Below, one piece after another: positions 35,501 to 47,587 of a stretch of DNA of 64,000 nt. Location: assembly GCA_027475525.1 (NCBI GenBank), contig JAMWFC010000079.1, forward strand, positions 248,001 to 312,000. Reading direction: 5' to 3'. The first letter of the stretch is position 1. Each line of letters begins with the position of its first letter. The DNA comes from Macrolepiota albuminosa. Lineage: Eukaryota > Basidiomycota > Agaricomycetes > Agaricales > Agaricaceae. Position numbers and translations under genes: made by a program. The notes under the pieces are model-generated. The model made no database searches. It saw only the letters and a list, made by a program, of their open reading frames with translations, and was not told where the DNA came from.

Positions 35501-37127
35501 GCAGCGGTGCCATGTTCCTATGTCTGCTTGATTGTGGGCGACGTATGCGTGTTTGGTGGTGTTGTGGGAGAGGTCAATCGTGTAGAGTCCTTTGCCTTTG
35601 ATCATCGGGCCACTGGCAATGACGTTGTCTGTATGGCGGTCCACGATTTCGACCTTTCCGTCGTCGAAACGTGAGTACGTGTTGCTGTTTGCGGAGATAC
35701 GGCTGACAGAGATCAGGCAAACAGTGGAATTGGGTACATAGAGTGCATTCTCGAGCTTGAGTAATGCACCTCCAGCGATGTGTAGCTCAATACATCCAAT
35801 TCCTCGGGCTGAAATAGTTGATCTTCCTACTCCTTTTATGTCCTTTGGAGTAATTGGCTGGAGTGTGAGGAAATCGGATTGGTATGGGGAAATGTGTACG
35901 GTTGCTCCAGAGTCAATGAAGAACGGTCGCTCTGCAGTGGTGATGAGGGCAGTCTCGGGTTCTTGGTTGGCTCCGTGGTTGGTATGCTTTGACCAGTCTA
36001 TCGAGGTCGATATCTCCTCCTCAACTACGGTGGCCATCCAACCCTCCCATTCAGCATTGTCGATGGAGGGTAAAGTGTCTGTGGCCAGGCCAGCAAAGCC
36101 TGCTGGGGCCGGGGTACTGTTCAGAGTTTGCAGCTTCCTGAGGTCATCTTCCTCCACCAGGTAGACTTTTCCTTTCGGGCCTGTCAGCTGAGTATACACT
36201 TTCGCAGTAGGGGCATTTGCTTGTTTCTGACCATGGCTGGCAGTGGCGGCACGAGCAGCGTTGTGGGCGGCATTAATGCCTTGCTTCTCCATGGCACCAC
36301 CGGGGTGAGCACAGAACTGTGTGTCATGACCTGCGCAAGGTCGTCCGTGGGTGGTGCACATAGTGCAGCATTTCACACCGGCGAGGTGGTTGTGTCCAGG
36401 AAGCCAGGGTTTATTGGAGCGGAACCTGCCCCTTGTCGTGGCAGCGAGTGCAATGTTGGGCGCTTGCCCTGATGCGGAGGTCTTAAGTACGTTGAGGTTC
36501 TGAACCGTTTCAAGGAGTTTCCGAATCTGGTCAGAGCTGTACAGGTGGTCCTTGGTTGCATTGGCAAGGCCACGGGAAACTTGAGCCTGGATCGGTTCAT
36601 ACTGGGGGCTGTTAAGGCTGTTCAGGAGGACGACACACTTGAAAAGGTCTTTGTCGAGTGTCTGGATTGAAAAAATGCGATTGACTATGTCACAGATCCG
36701 CTTTGCTGTTGCTGGGAGTGACTCGGCCGGGGAGCACTGAATCTTTAGCACTGCCTAGATCAAGATGATCATCCTAACTGGGCCCTCTCCCTCTGCACGA
36801 GTTTTGACTTGAGCATAGAGATTTGCAGCAGTCTTACTCTCATCCAGGCCATCATACAGGCCATCATACTCGGAGTCGTCGAGGGCTGTGAGTATGACAG
36901 CACGTGCAAGATCGTTGTTCAAGCACCAGTTACGGTATGCTGTTGGTTTGTTGAAGGGGCTCGAAGACATAGGCTTTCAGGCTGAGCAAAGATAGGTGAA
37001 TCTGGAGATCTTTAGTCCATTTCGTAAAATTTGCGGTCGCAGAGTTTCTGTTGAATTTCTCGTGCTTCCAGTCGGCTCCATGCACAGAGATTGCATGAAT
37101 AGAAGGGTTAGCAGAGTCGCTAGGCAT
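32552..37127 (-). pseudogene. Copia-3 gag-pol polyprotein, several lesions
   Basis: It aligns end to end with the Copia-2 polyprotein. Lesions are a frameshift near 36960 in gag, TAG at 36754-36752 (CAG in Copia-2), TGA at 34366-34364, and TGA at 33256-33254. Protease FIDSGATVHIS, integrase WADLMGPVN, RT VHVDDFLS and RNase H TNADWASC remain readable. In the integrase, the GRVE glutamate of Copia-2 is Lys (GRVK), which would remove the third catalytic acidic residue if the alignment is right. A 12-bp tandem repeat (DGLY repeated) occurs near 36855 in gag. Confidence 0.9.
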
Positions 37128-37376
37128 TTCTGGGATGGACAGAGCAGGCGGGGCAGGACAGGGGCAGCAGTGTTTAATCCGAGAACAATAACAACCTTAT
37201 CTGTTCCAAACCGGGAGCAGACAAGAGGCGATGCAGGTGTTCCTGGCAGGAGACAAAGGGGGTGGAGGGGCAGCTCCGTAAGGCAAAGATCCGATGTAGA
37301 CGGCGTCGTTTCACAAGCGTTCCAATGAGCAAAAAGTACTTTGTCAAGTATTTTTGCTCAGCAGCAGCCCATAACC

Positions 37377-37715
37377 TGTTGGAACTGGTATACACTATTC
37401 GTTGGGTGATTCACACCTAGATCAAATACACGTAAGTTTAATCCTCAGTTGCATGTAAGTCAAACTATATTGTAAGTACCTAGATCAAATACACGTAAGT
37501 TTAATCTAGGTATGAGTGAGTATGATGTGTGTAGACGAATTGTATTGTAACGTACCCTCAGTTGCGTGTAAGTCAAACTGAGGGTACTATGTGGTGTTCG
37601 GATTATATGTATGTGTGTGGACAAAGCAATATGGTGGCCAGCTCGGTGGCTTAATGGCCATTGTTCGTGTATCACATCTATCACATTTGTATGGCCTCGC
37701 TGGCTGTTCCTAACA
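37377..37715 (-). repeat. Copia-3 5' LTR with two stem-loops
   Basis: The 339-bp LTR has stem-loops at 37478-37511 (ACCTAGAT / ATCTAGGT) and 37553-37586 (TACCCTCAG / CTGAGGGTA). The adjacent minus-strand sequence at 37376-37361 (GGTTATGGGCTGCTGC) is the initiator tRNA-Met type primer site. Confidence 0.93.
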
Positions 37716-39140
37716 TTCAGTAGGTTCATCTCTATTATCTATTTCATTGTTTGAGTTTGTGTTTTAGCCAGTAAACCCTTTGAACTCACTCCCAAACCTT
37801 ATTGGAAAATTCCATAAAAACCTCGTACAACATCTGAAAAAGATAAATGCTGAATCTAGAGGAGAATGACCGAGAGACCGTCCCACCCCCAAGTTTATGG
37901 GTCCTTGCATGAAGCTGTACTCTGAACTCACTTCTTGGGTCAGCAATAAGGGTGTTCAAAACACCATAATCAATCTTACTAGTGCGGCGTTACATCTAAG
38001 TTGCCTATCAAAGGTAATTTTAATTGATATCAGTTCAAATGTCCATTAAAGTTGCCTCAGGATAACCTTTATCTACCATCCGATATCACGGCAATCAAAG
38101 ATATCATTGTTGATGAGTATTTCCCTTCTCAACCTTATTATAATAGCTGCTCATTGTCTTTGTTGTGTATAGCAAAAGCAGATCTAGTGATCAAGACCAA
38201 TTGAAATACCTCCATACTACGCATGGCAGTGCCATCGACAGTGCCGGTTCATATGGTTGCTCGACTATTATGCACAACTCCCTTTATCTGGCATTACTCA
38301 TATCCCCCCTAATGTTACTTCTTCCTCACAAATATGGTACACTAACCAGTAAAGACTCCCTGCTACAGGTAAATTGATATATATACTTTATTTTGTTTGA
38401 GCAGCTCTGATTGCTTTTAAAGCTTTGGAGGCATGTTGGTGGGCTGGAACATCCATGTATCGTCGTTGAGGCGGATCAAGCATTGTGGAGAGTGTTGTTC
38501 TCGGCAGCTCAGGGTGGTGACCTGCTAACCAAGCTGTCATCTGCCTTGAATACCTTAACTGATTAAATCAACGAAGCGGCTCCTACTTGGATTGAAATCA
38601 TATCTGTCCCTTCACCTTCTAAGAAGCGCCCGCTTGATGCTTCATGTGTTCCTTTGATTGCTGCATCAACCACTTCAACAAGCGACAAAGCCAAACAAGA
38701 TGATGATGCAAGCCTGTTGTTTGGACCCGCTCCATTCTCTGTTGGATTGGTTGACTTACCAGGACCCCTTATTCGCTCGGCAAGCCCATCAGGTCACGTA
38801 GATATTCCTCATCCAACCGTTGGTGACAAGCCTCATGGTAATGAGCAGTCTTTACCTACACAACCTGAAAATTTGGACAACTTGACCAGTTCTCCAAATA
38901 GCATTATTGATTTAGGGGACCTTATGGACATGTCACCTGATATCTCCAATAACAATACTAAGGATCCCTATCTTGACCCATCCCCTTGTACAGACGCACT
39001 TGACCATGCATTGGAAGACCCCACGGGATCCAAAAACTATAACCAGTTAACCAATGTCCCTTCCTCTCCAAATACCATCCATGCCTCAGATAATGCTATG
39101 GACATGTCACCCATTATTTCGAATCGTGAAGTTGAGGATT

Positions 39141-39683
39141 TGTCAGGGGACCCCTCATTCCTTTGATGTCGGGGACCCCTCATTCCTTTCTTCTTTCACT
39201 CCTTATTTCTTCACTCTCCTTTCATTCACTTCCTTATTTCTTCTACCATTCTCTCATTTTGCTGTTACTACTTCTTCAACACTATCTGTTGGTACTATTC
39301 TCAACCTTTGAGGTGCTCTGGTTCTTTAGCTATCACTCAGACAAGTGTGGGCTCTTCAGCACCGCTCCAGGCTGCTTAGATAAGCCGGAGTTTGCCTTTC
39401 TGACTTCTAAAGTCCGGAGTTTTCCTCCCTTGTTTGCACACTTGTTTGGTTAGTCAATTTTCGAGTTTTTAAGGTTTTGTTGTACTGTACAGTTGTTTCC
39501 CACGCTTCAGAGGCCCCAGAAGCGTCCAACCTGGCATAGGGAATCCCCAGACTTGTTCTCTTTGGATCTCCCTCTGCCAGGTGAGTAGCTACCTTGATAT
39601 TGTCAGTATATATTCTAATACACTTTGGATCTCCCTCTGCCAGCTGTGTGACTGAGCCACAGCCTCTAGAGGTTGCCCTTACA
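39141..39683 (+). mobile_element. second copy of the solo LTR, with duplicated tip
   Basis: 39167-39683 (517 bp) matches the LTR at 4799-5475 with only one copy of its 159-bp block. It is preceded by a 26-bp repeat of the LTR start (39141-39166), ending CCTTTGA before the LTR begins again as TGTCGGGG. No matching 5-bp target duplication is seen on either choice of left end. It interrupts the low-complexity part of the JmjC gene. Confidence 0.8.
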
Positions 39684-40645
39684 CTAATTCCAATATGGCA
39701 CCTGCTACTGGGGCATTTATTCCCAGTACAGAAGTACCGGATGGAGAACAGGTGACACCCGTAGTTACCGGTATTGGTTCACTAACTTTAGACAACGCCT
39801 CTGGTGCCTACTTCTGACCTGGCAATGACTGTTGGCTCTGCTAAGACATCAAAAGGAAAGCAGAGAAAGTCAGTGCATATTGCAGCCAAAGACAAGCGCA
39901 TCCTTGATGCCTAGGAAGAGGAAACGGAACTACATGAGTAAGGCTCACGTAGACTCTGATAGCGCTAGCGAGCCTCCCACGATGGACTCAGATAACAATA
40001 GCAATTCCTCCAACGACTCCGCTGAGGGAACGGCAGTTGCTTCACCCCTTGAAAATGTTGAGATGGATCGGGGTTACATTGACCTGACCCTTGAGTCTAC
40101 AGTGAGTTACTGTCTATCCATTGATCAACTGGCCGTGATTCTGGGTTTAGGATGATAAGGATAGCCATACCATCAAAGCTCCGAATTGTCTTGATCTCTC
40201 AGAATTATGGATTCTCTGCAAAGGGGACACCATACATATACCATTGTCTGGCAGTGATGGGATGTTTGAATACACACCAAGATTTCATGTGCATATATAT
40301 TCTATTCCATTCTAGTAGCCTTCCATTCACTGCTCTGTAGCTCGACAGGAACCTTGTTTGGTTTCACAGATTGTATGCCACATCTGTTGCCCATCAGGAT
40401 CAACCCTCATCTGTGAAGGTGATGACTCAAACCGAGTATCACTCTTCCTCTCCACTTGCTCTCTCCAAAACCTTAACGTCGCATTCTTGTATTCTTGTCA
40501 TTGGGGACCAGCATATTGACCCAGGCTTCAATGCACACTCCTTATCAGACATATGCATCTTGGACAATGTTATCCAGGTGCATGGTATGCTCAAGCTCCT
40601 TTGTATCATTTTTATTATCTTTAATTTTAATTCTTTTTCCCGCAG

Positions 40646-42364
40646 ATTTCACCATATCTGGTACCAAGCGTTTAAAGCATGTGACACCTCGGGATCTTCT
40701 AAGGACACTAGAATCTTCGTACCCAAGATCATTAGGTGCTTTGGATATCCCTGCCTCCCTAGAAACTTTCTTGTGCCTCCTGTTCTCGAGCAACTCGGCT
40801 GTCTGGGGAAAAGTTCAAGGTCATGGGTACTGTAAAGTGGACAATTTTTATCCAATTTCCAATATGCAATGGAATCTTGCTTCCACTAGTGGCACCCACC
40901 ATTACTGGCACATTGACGCCAATGGTTTTGCTACATTTGTCTTCATCGAGACTGGCATGAAGTTGTGGTTTGTGGTGGCACCCAAATCTGGAAATTGCAA
41001 TGACTTCGGAGCATGGGACCTCTACGTTAACAATTTCTACACCAGAAAGCCAAACAATGAAAAGTGGGACGTCAAGCTCCTTGTTCTGCAGCCGGGTTCC
41101 ATGCTGTTTGTCAACTGATTATTTCTTTTTCTTGTATTATTTACTGATAATGTATTATTACAGCATCATGCGCCCATGCTTACCTCATGCTGTAGTTACT
41201 CCAATACCTACAATATGCTGTGGGAGTCATTTCTACAATACATCGACTCTCACTGCCTCAATCATCGGCTTGTATCACCATTACATCGCTTCGACATCAA
41301 TATCCAACACGGACCACAGTCCCGCATCAGACACAGTGCTGATGCGCCTCCTCACGTATTTTGTCCTTGTTCTCGTCGATTCAGTGACCAATCACAGTAC
41401 GTGAAGTCATTGTCACATCTATTTATACCATTCACATATGTGCAGATTATGACAATGGTCACATTCCAAACACAAACTCATGAGACGGTGTGCTGATCCT
41501 TCTTCATTTATGCAACTATTTTGATTTGCATAATGCACTTGTGCCTTTGGACCATGCTTGGAACGGCGATTTTCAATCCTTTGAGGTGTCTGTAAAAAAT
41601 CGGGTCTGCACACGAAGGCTGATGTACTGGTTCTTCTCTAATCACGAACTCAAAAGCAAGTCCAATGGCAGTATCATAATGGGTCTGCCTGCACTTGAAC
41701 AGATATCGTCTTGGTTCCTGGCTATCCATGCTTGTGTACTTATGCACTACAAAAAAATCGCATGGCTGAATCATATACACAGTTCCGATGCAGATACACC
41801 CCCTTCAACAACTTGTATCAACATCCAATCCATCCTCCGTGACAAACCTGCCTGGAAGGCATATACCCTTGTCCACGTCTTGGTGCTTCCGATGTTGATC
41901 CTGCTGAATTAATGTTTGCCTAGAGGGGCAGCCAATACATTATTCGCAAAGTTCTAACAGTTGACTTTTGTGAGTGTTTTCTGCATATAAGTTCTGACAT
42001 TTTTCATACTTCCTCAGCTTATCCATACATCAATGGTTATGTTTGGCAGGATTCCATGATTGCACACCAACTTGGTGTCACACTCACAAATTTCAATCCC
42101 CGATGTGAAGAAGACGCTGACTTGTCTTGCTGGGTCGAATTTTCTGTCGATGAATTAAAAACTTACAATGCCTGCCCTGAGGCCAGTTATATCAGCGACA
42201 CCCCCCCCAAATCTCCCATTCTCGCTCCTACAAATACGCCCTGTAGTCCCAGCCAAGCAAGTGATACATCGAGTAGCTCAAGAAATACGACTCCTCATAG
42301 TCCCAAAGCAAGTGATACTTCGAGTAGCTCAAGCAGTGAAGACGATGATGAGCTCCCATTATAG
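40646..42364 (+). CDS. JmjC core exons and C-terminal tail
   Basis: The exon from 40646 begins DFTISGTKRLKHVTPRDLL and contains HYWHIDANGFATF, the HxD iron-binding pair of a JmjC oxygenase, then KLWFVVAPK. After the intron 41110-41163 it continues MRPCLPHAVVTP, whose His is the third iron ligand. Such domains act as 2-oxoglutarate-dependent demethylases or hydroxylases. The rest (DGVLILLHLCNYF) follows after an intron and a TGA. The tail repeats ASDTSSSS twice and ends in a poly-acidic stretch. All three metal ligands remain despite decay elsewhere, so the domain call is firm while function in this copy is unlikely. Confidence 0.75.
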
Positions 42365-42869
42365 ATGACCATGGATAGCGCCAACACAAGTACCTCACAT
42401 TGGCACATTGGTACCACCAGGAGCAGCACGTCTTAGCACTTCAGGGGCTAATTTTTGCATATTTTTATGTTAATAACTCGCAGCTGGAGCCTCTAATTAC
42501 TCCAGGACCACTCTTTATGGCACCATCTATTCTTAGCACTCCTCTTGACACCTTGCCGCACCTTGCCACTCACCCTTCAGGGCCATACATGGACACAGAC
42601 ACTTGGCACCCATGATGCTCTTAGCCGGTGGCAGCAGGAATGATGAAGTATTTTATGACAGACAGCTTGGAGTTTCACCTTAGCACCTGATGTCGCTTAG
42701 CTTCTTGCCGACTCAGACTGACAGCATGATTGTGGACTTTTTCACTATATAGTTTAATTCACAGCATTCACTTACATATAAATACTTACTTTTTGTTAGT
42801 AGTACATCATCAATTTGGCAGTAGGGATTGTATCCCAACATTTCGGTCACTCTATGCAACAGACTACCT

Positions 42870-43200
42870 TTTGTTGACCGTGTCGGCAAGGGGACTCTGC
42901 TTTAGTTCTCTATCACTCTTTCTGTCTGCAATCTCTTAGTGCCTTGCAACTACGGCAAGGCATTTGTGCTTACATCTGCTAAGCAATCTCGTCATTTTAT
43001 CATCTCTTTTAGGTGTTAACACTTAGCACCTCTTAGTGACCTTTTACAGTGTCTCTTAGCGCCTTTCCTTGGCGACTCTCTCCTGTGCTCCTTAGCACCT
43101 TTTCTTGGCAACTCTCTCCCGTGCTCCTTAGTGCCTTTCCTTGGCAACTCTTTCCCACGCCTCTTAGCACCTTTTATTGGTGATTTTTAGCATACTCTTG
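42870..43200. repeat. minisatellite around CTTAGCACC
   Basis: Imperfect tandem copies of a roughly 47-bp unit combine CTTAGCACCTTTTCTTGGCAA with CTCTCTCCCGTGCTC. Further isolated CTTAGCACC-type motifs are spread from 42430 to 43370. The interval 42365-43670 has no gene that I recognise. Confidence 0.75.
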
Positions 43201-43672
43201 CCGCATTTTTGGGCCTTACATAAGTGCCAATCTCCCCTTTTCCTTACCACCAACCTCTTGCCTACTGTGCATTCTCTGGGACCTGTCTGGGACTCTCTCC
43301 CATACTTAGCACACCCAAAGCTATATTGACTAAGTAGCTGTACTAGTGATAGTGCACCTTAGCACAATTTAGGCGTCATCAACGAATCATCAGACAGGCT
43401 TGGTAAGTTGCTCAGTACAGGTGTCGATATTGTACACATTTACTTAATTTAGCTGCTAAGCGAATCTGACGGTCATAGCGTTTGTTGTTTGTTATAGTTT
43501 ATGTCACCGCCTTTTTTTAGTCCATTCATCCAATTATCATGTATACCATCAAACAAGACAGTACAATATCCAGTGTCTGAAACAAATAAGATTGGTAAAT
43601 TGTTTACTGCGCAGAAGATGGTAAAAACGCTTGATCCAATATTTATGTCACGCTAGAGTAACCTGCTGTTGT

Positions 43673-43755
43673 CAGCTGCTCCAGCAGCGGTTTATGTAAG
43701 CTGACACTACAGCAACAGTTTATGTAAGCTGATGCTCCAGCAGTCGTTTATGTAA
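43673..43755 (-). repeat. 28-bp repeat, three copies, minus orientation
   Basis: Units read on the minus strand as TTACATAAAC-(N5)-GCTGGAGCA-CAGC. The same unit occurs on the plus strand at 51815-51920 and 54512-54587, so it forms inverted repeats around the Helitron. Confidence 0.8.
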
Positions 43756-43909
43756 TTTACCACTTCCATTGACGTGATAAATCTCTCCTGATGTATACAG
43801 CCAATGTGGCTGTCCTGGAATTGCACTTTGACACATCAATCAAGCTCATAGATTCACTTTCCTTTATCATTTTATATCCAGTTGTCAATCCATCATGATG
43901 CCAAGATTC

Positions 43910-44063
43910 GTTAGATGAAGATACGTAGCAGCTTGAAAAATGAGAGTTGCCAAAATATATAACTCCTTTTAGTGTGTACTTACTCAGTTAGATGAAGATA
44001 CGTAGCAGCTTGAAAAATGAGAGTTGCCAAAATATATAACTCCTTTTAGTGTGTACTTACTCA
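43910..44063. repeat. exact 77-bp tandem duplication (4 of 6)
   Basis: 43910-43986 is identical to 43987-44063. It duplicates the C-terminal end of the Helitron reading frame. Confidence 0.97.
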
Positions 44064-44631
44064 CCCTCAAAGAATCAATGGTCGTGATTTCAAGCCTCTT
44101 ATCCACATCGACTGATACACTTGATATATTGAAATAGATAATTGGAGGGGCCATCAGAAACTGAGAAACCTTGATTAGTCGTCTCGCACATGAATCACAC
44201 CTTGTGCTTGTATAGCACCAAAAGTCATCAACATGCTCATGAATGGATGGTCTTCCTGGCATCAGTATGATCATTACTGATTTTGATTTCACTCTCTGAC
44301 AGGCCATGGCATGGTGAGCTGGACAGACCATAAACAAATCAAGCACATCTGACACATTGACAGATAGTTCGTTAATCAAAGAGTGTACAGACGTGTATTC
44401 ACCAAATGGGAACTCTCTGTGATTCCTCTGAGACAGCTTGGTCCGAAGCCATTTCCTGGTCTCCTCAAGGGCCTCATGATCTCCCAGGGCGATACTATAG
44501 AAATCCTTCACTAGATGTTTGTTTAGACGTGGGCTCAATGCACTAAGCTTTCAAGACCATTCTAGAGGATCTTCTCGCTATAAATTGTATATAATAGACA
44601 ATATGGAATCATATGCACAACTGTTTAGCTT
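43984..44631 (-). pseudogene. Helitron C-terminal cysteine-protease-like domain
   Basis: The frame 44538-43984 and its upstream extension to 44631 read LNSCAYDSILSII (Cys codon 44619-44617), then REDP-EWS, a CPAHH / CQR pair and a CYTSTRCDSC pair that may bind zinc. It then reads APPIIYFNIS and YTLKGVIYFGNSHF (His codon 44019-44017). Cys box, zinc fingers and late His box in this order resemble ubiquitin-specific protease folds. Three stops lie around the Cys box. Deubiquitinase activity is inference from motif order; such C-terminal domains are known on some fungal Helitrons. Confidence 0.6.
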
Positions 44632-47587
44632 CTATGAACAGGCAAAGGGGGGACAAGTACCTTGCAAAATAGACAGACTATCTGCGTGACTCAACTGTCG
44701 GTGTTTGCTTGGACCATGCTCAATATCTTCCTGCATCTTCTGTTTTCCTGTGCTGCATGGATTCTTGTATACCTTGGCCCCTCTGGCAGGAATGAAAGTG
44801 TTTTTGGGCAATGGCCTTTCTTGTAGTGGCCTCTCTCTTGATATTATATGCCAATTGATATTTATGTACTCTGAATCATCAAATTGATTGTTTTTACCCC
44901 ATCTCAGAGACGGATGCAAATGAGGAGGAAAGTATGTGTCACTTTTGCATTGTCTAAATGATGCTATCAAATCGGACTGTCTTGGAGCATCATGGAAACC
45001 CTTTTGCAGCTTCCCTACATACCTCAGCCTCATTATCTCATCCAGCAACTTCAAATTCCAGAACTCCTGACGTAGTGCGCCAGTTGCTTTTCCTTGAATG
45101 ATGGTTTTGTCAAATCCACGTATTATAATAGTGCTGGCTGCAGTAGTGCTTTGGGACAGTGCTGTATAGTAAGCCTGATGGGATTGACATTTGAACAAGT
45201 CAACAGGATTAAAAGGCCTAGTCTTCCCTTGGCTAGCGTAATTGGTTATAGCATAGTCGACGAGTATTTCGATTTGTGATCGCAAAATTGTAATCTTTTG
45301 GTTGTTAGGTAGACTGCATTCAGTCAAAACAGTGCTTTTAGTTATTGGTACTACGTCTTCAGGAAGACCTTCTATTTGTACGTGATGCAGTGGATTTTTC
45401 AGTTTTACAAACAGCATGTTTATCATACGTTGACCAACAGAACCCGTACATGACTTCTATCCATATACGTAACCTTCTTGACCATTTGTGATACAGAGCT
45501 CTGTGGCAATGTTAGTCTTAATGATAATAGGTAAGTTGAATATACGTAACCTTCTTGACCATTTGTGATACAGAGCTCTGTGGCAATGTTAGTCTTAATG
45601 ATAATAGGTAAGTTGACGCATAGCGACAGTTTGCCTGCAACTTGACCAGATGTGGATGATGGAGGCTGCTCCCATAGAATATTCTGAATAGAGGAGTGTA
45701 GAGGAACTCTGTTTCTACCTGATGCTCCTCGACCTTTACCTTTGCATGTGCTCTCGTCACCCTTGTCAAGTACAGTATCTTCGCTAAAGAAATCTGTCAG
45801 CTCGAGCCCACTCTCCAGGGCAAATCTACTACTTCCAACCACATTGACAGCATCTTTATCTATGTTGTGTGCTGTTATGATAGACACATTACGGAAGTCA
45901 TCATTGAGAAGCAAGGAGTCTGAAAGATTGGAGACTCGCCAAGACTCCAGGAACTGGATATCGTCTTTGGTGCATGCTCAATACCTCATGTTAGCGAGGG
46001 CCGTTCTAAAGGATTTGTTGTCTGGACTTTGCATTGTCTGTCTCATATTCTGTCTCAATATGACTACTGTAGTAACCTGGTGCCAAACTGCTTTACCCAA
46101 TGCAGCCTTTTGTTCGTTCAGATCTATAGATCGCATACCCACACTGCGACTGTACAGCGCTGCATTCTCACGGCCAGTTACTGGCGGCAGCTGAGCAAAA
46201 TTGCCAGCAAACACCATGTTCATACCACCAAAAGGGAGGTGCAACAGACCTGTAATCTGAGCAAGGCGCGCTGATATCTTGTACATATCCCTGCAAGACA
46301 ACATGGATACTTCATCAAAAAATACATATTGCACCCTGATAAGGCATGACTTTACTTGAGCCAGTTGTGCCAGAGAGTCACGTACCATATCATTAATTCC
46401 AAACAGATAATGGTAAGTCAATCCACCTAACAGTGATGCTGCGGTGCTGGTAGGAGCAACCACTGCAAACCTATGAGATTCTCCATGGGCTGCAAAGTAT
46501 TGGGACAGCGCTTTAAGCACCCGGTGCCCCCCATACCCCCCATATACATTCTCAACTGTTTGGGGTTAGAAGTGGCAGCATGGTTAGCCACTATTCTAAA
46601 TGCTCTGGTTTGTTCCTCATTAAGATTGAAACTGGTAGTAATTTTGGATATAGTGGGTTCCCATTTGATATTCAAATGTTTTTTCTCTAGGAAACTACGA
46701 TCACATACTTCCACAATGCCTGGCTTGTTTTGTTTGTCTGATCTTCCAACATGCTGTTCACGAACAGACGACATGTCTTTTTGCCTATCTTTTAGTATGG
46801 ACGCACGAGTTTCACTGACCTTATGTCTCCAGTAAGTACTGGGCATGTCTGACACAGAAGGTGAATGCTTTGTTGTAACAGGGGAGGTTTGGCCCATTAC
46901 AGGCTTATCCCAATTCAGGCTCGTCATGGTGGAAGTCATAATAGCCATATCTCTCCGACGTTTTAGTTCGGTTTTGCCAAGCTCATTACTACAGTCAAGG
47001 TCTATCCTGTAGTCCTCAGGTTGTCCGTTATCTTTGTCGTCCATATGATCCTTTTGTTTGATATCTCTGACATTGGAAACTGAATTGTCCATTCCCGGGA
47101 ATGCCACACCGCCTCGCTTCAACTGTGCATAGAAATCGTCACGGGCATCCAAACACTCATACTTAATATTCATATTAGCCATAAGACACAGTTGCCTTTC
47201 GGTAAAATGATGGTTGTCGAATGCCATGCTCCATAAATCATACTTGTTTTTTAAATCAGCACCTGAACGCCAAGGCTTGAATAAGGTAAGCATTGTGACA
47301 CAGTATTCGTCTCTATCCCCTTTATCACGCCTTGGAAGAGTAGGACCAATGAAATTGGGCACGCGCTTCTGCCCTGGCGGATATACAAGGGTAGCATGGG
47401 AGTCCGACAAGGGATGATCGTCTGTAAAGTTGACGGTCAGCGTGTTGGCCGATTTAGACTTGCAACTTTTGTTCCCTCTACGAGTTGATTTTACTCGTTC
47501 GCATCTAGAAGCCCATTTGTACAATGTCATGTTGCGCAATTCTATGCCACGGTATATGTAGTCAAACACAGGAGATAGTCCCACCAC
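44632..47587 (-). pseudogene. Helitron PIF1-like helicase region
   Basis: Broken frames 47587-46427, 46520-45978, 45914-45423 and 45426-44632 are consecutive on the minus strand. The segment contains LNEEQTRAFRIV (Q-motif region) and a Walker A start GGMGGTG at about 46545. A small deletion there removes the expected Gly-Lys-Ser/Thr and shifts frame. It continues with VVAPTSTAA, Walker B VFFDEVSML, VFAGNFAQLPPV and DYAITNYASQGKTR. The helicase would unwind donor DNA during rolling-circle transfer. Without the Walker A lysine this copy is inactive. TGA at 45980-45978 and a stop near 45455 add to this; an exact 77-bp duplication lies at 45463-45616. Confidence 0.82.
45463..45616. repeat. exact 77-bp tandem duplication (5 of 6)
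   Basis: 45463-45539 is identical to 45540-45616. It falls inside the helicase coding region and repeats the TELCITNGQEG block. Confidence 0.97.

Larger units (their letters stand above)
32161..37715 (-). mobile_element. Copia-3: complete Ty1/copia element
   Basis: The element is 5,555 bp with LTRs of 341 and 339 bp and a target duplication TTCAG at 32156-32160 and 37716-37720. It is related to Copia-2 along the whole polyprotein but diverged, and its LTR shares the same two-stem-loop plan. It carries more lesions than Copia-2 and lies within the JmjC gene at an exon end. Confidence 0.95.
31737..42364 (+). pseudogene. JmjC-domain gene, split by Copia-3 and a solo LTR
   Basis: The proposed start is ATG 31737 in a CACCATGG context; the end is TAG at 42364. 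Coding blocks are 31737-32160 and 37768-38000 on the two sides of Copia-3, an acidic low-complexity region 38600-39140, a KRKR patch near 39920, and the JmjC core 40646-41400. A Ser-rich acidic tail follows (42056-42364) with a 60-bp repeat. Introns that fit by frame and GT-AG are 37720-37767, 40578-40645, 41110-41163 and 41397-41445. In-frame TGA at 31989, one near 37870, TAA near 38563 and TGA near 41483 make it a pseudogene. That the part left of Copia-3 belongs to the same gene is inferred from exon and frame fit. Confidence 0.65.

Noticed and set aside
39136..39688. Target duplication for the LTR at 39 kb
   Set aside because: Flanks GGATT or TTTGA on the left do not match CTAAT on the right, so insertion cannot be proven by TSD.
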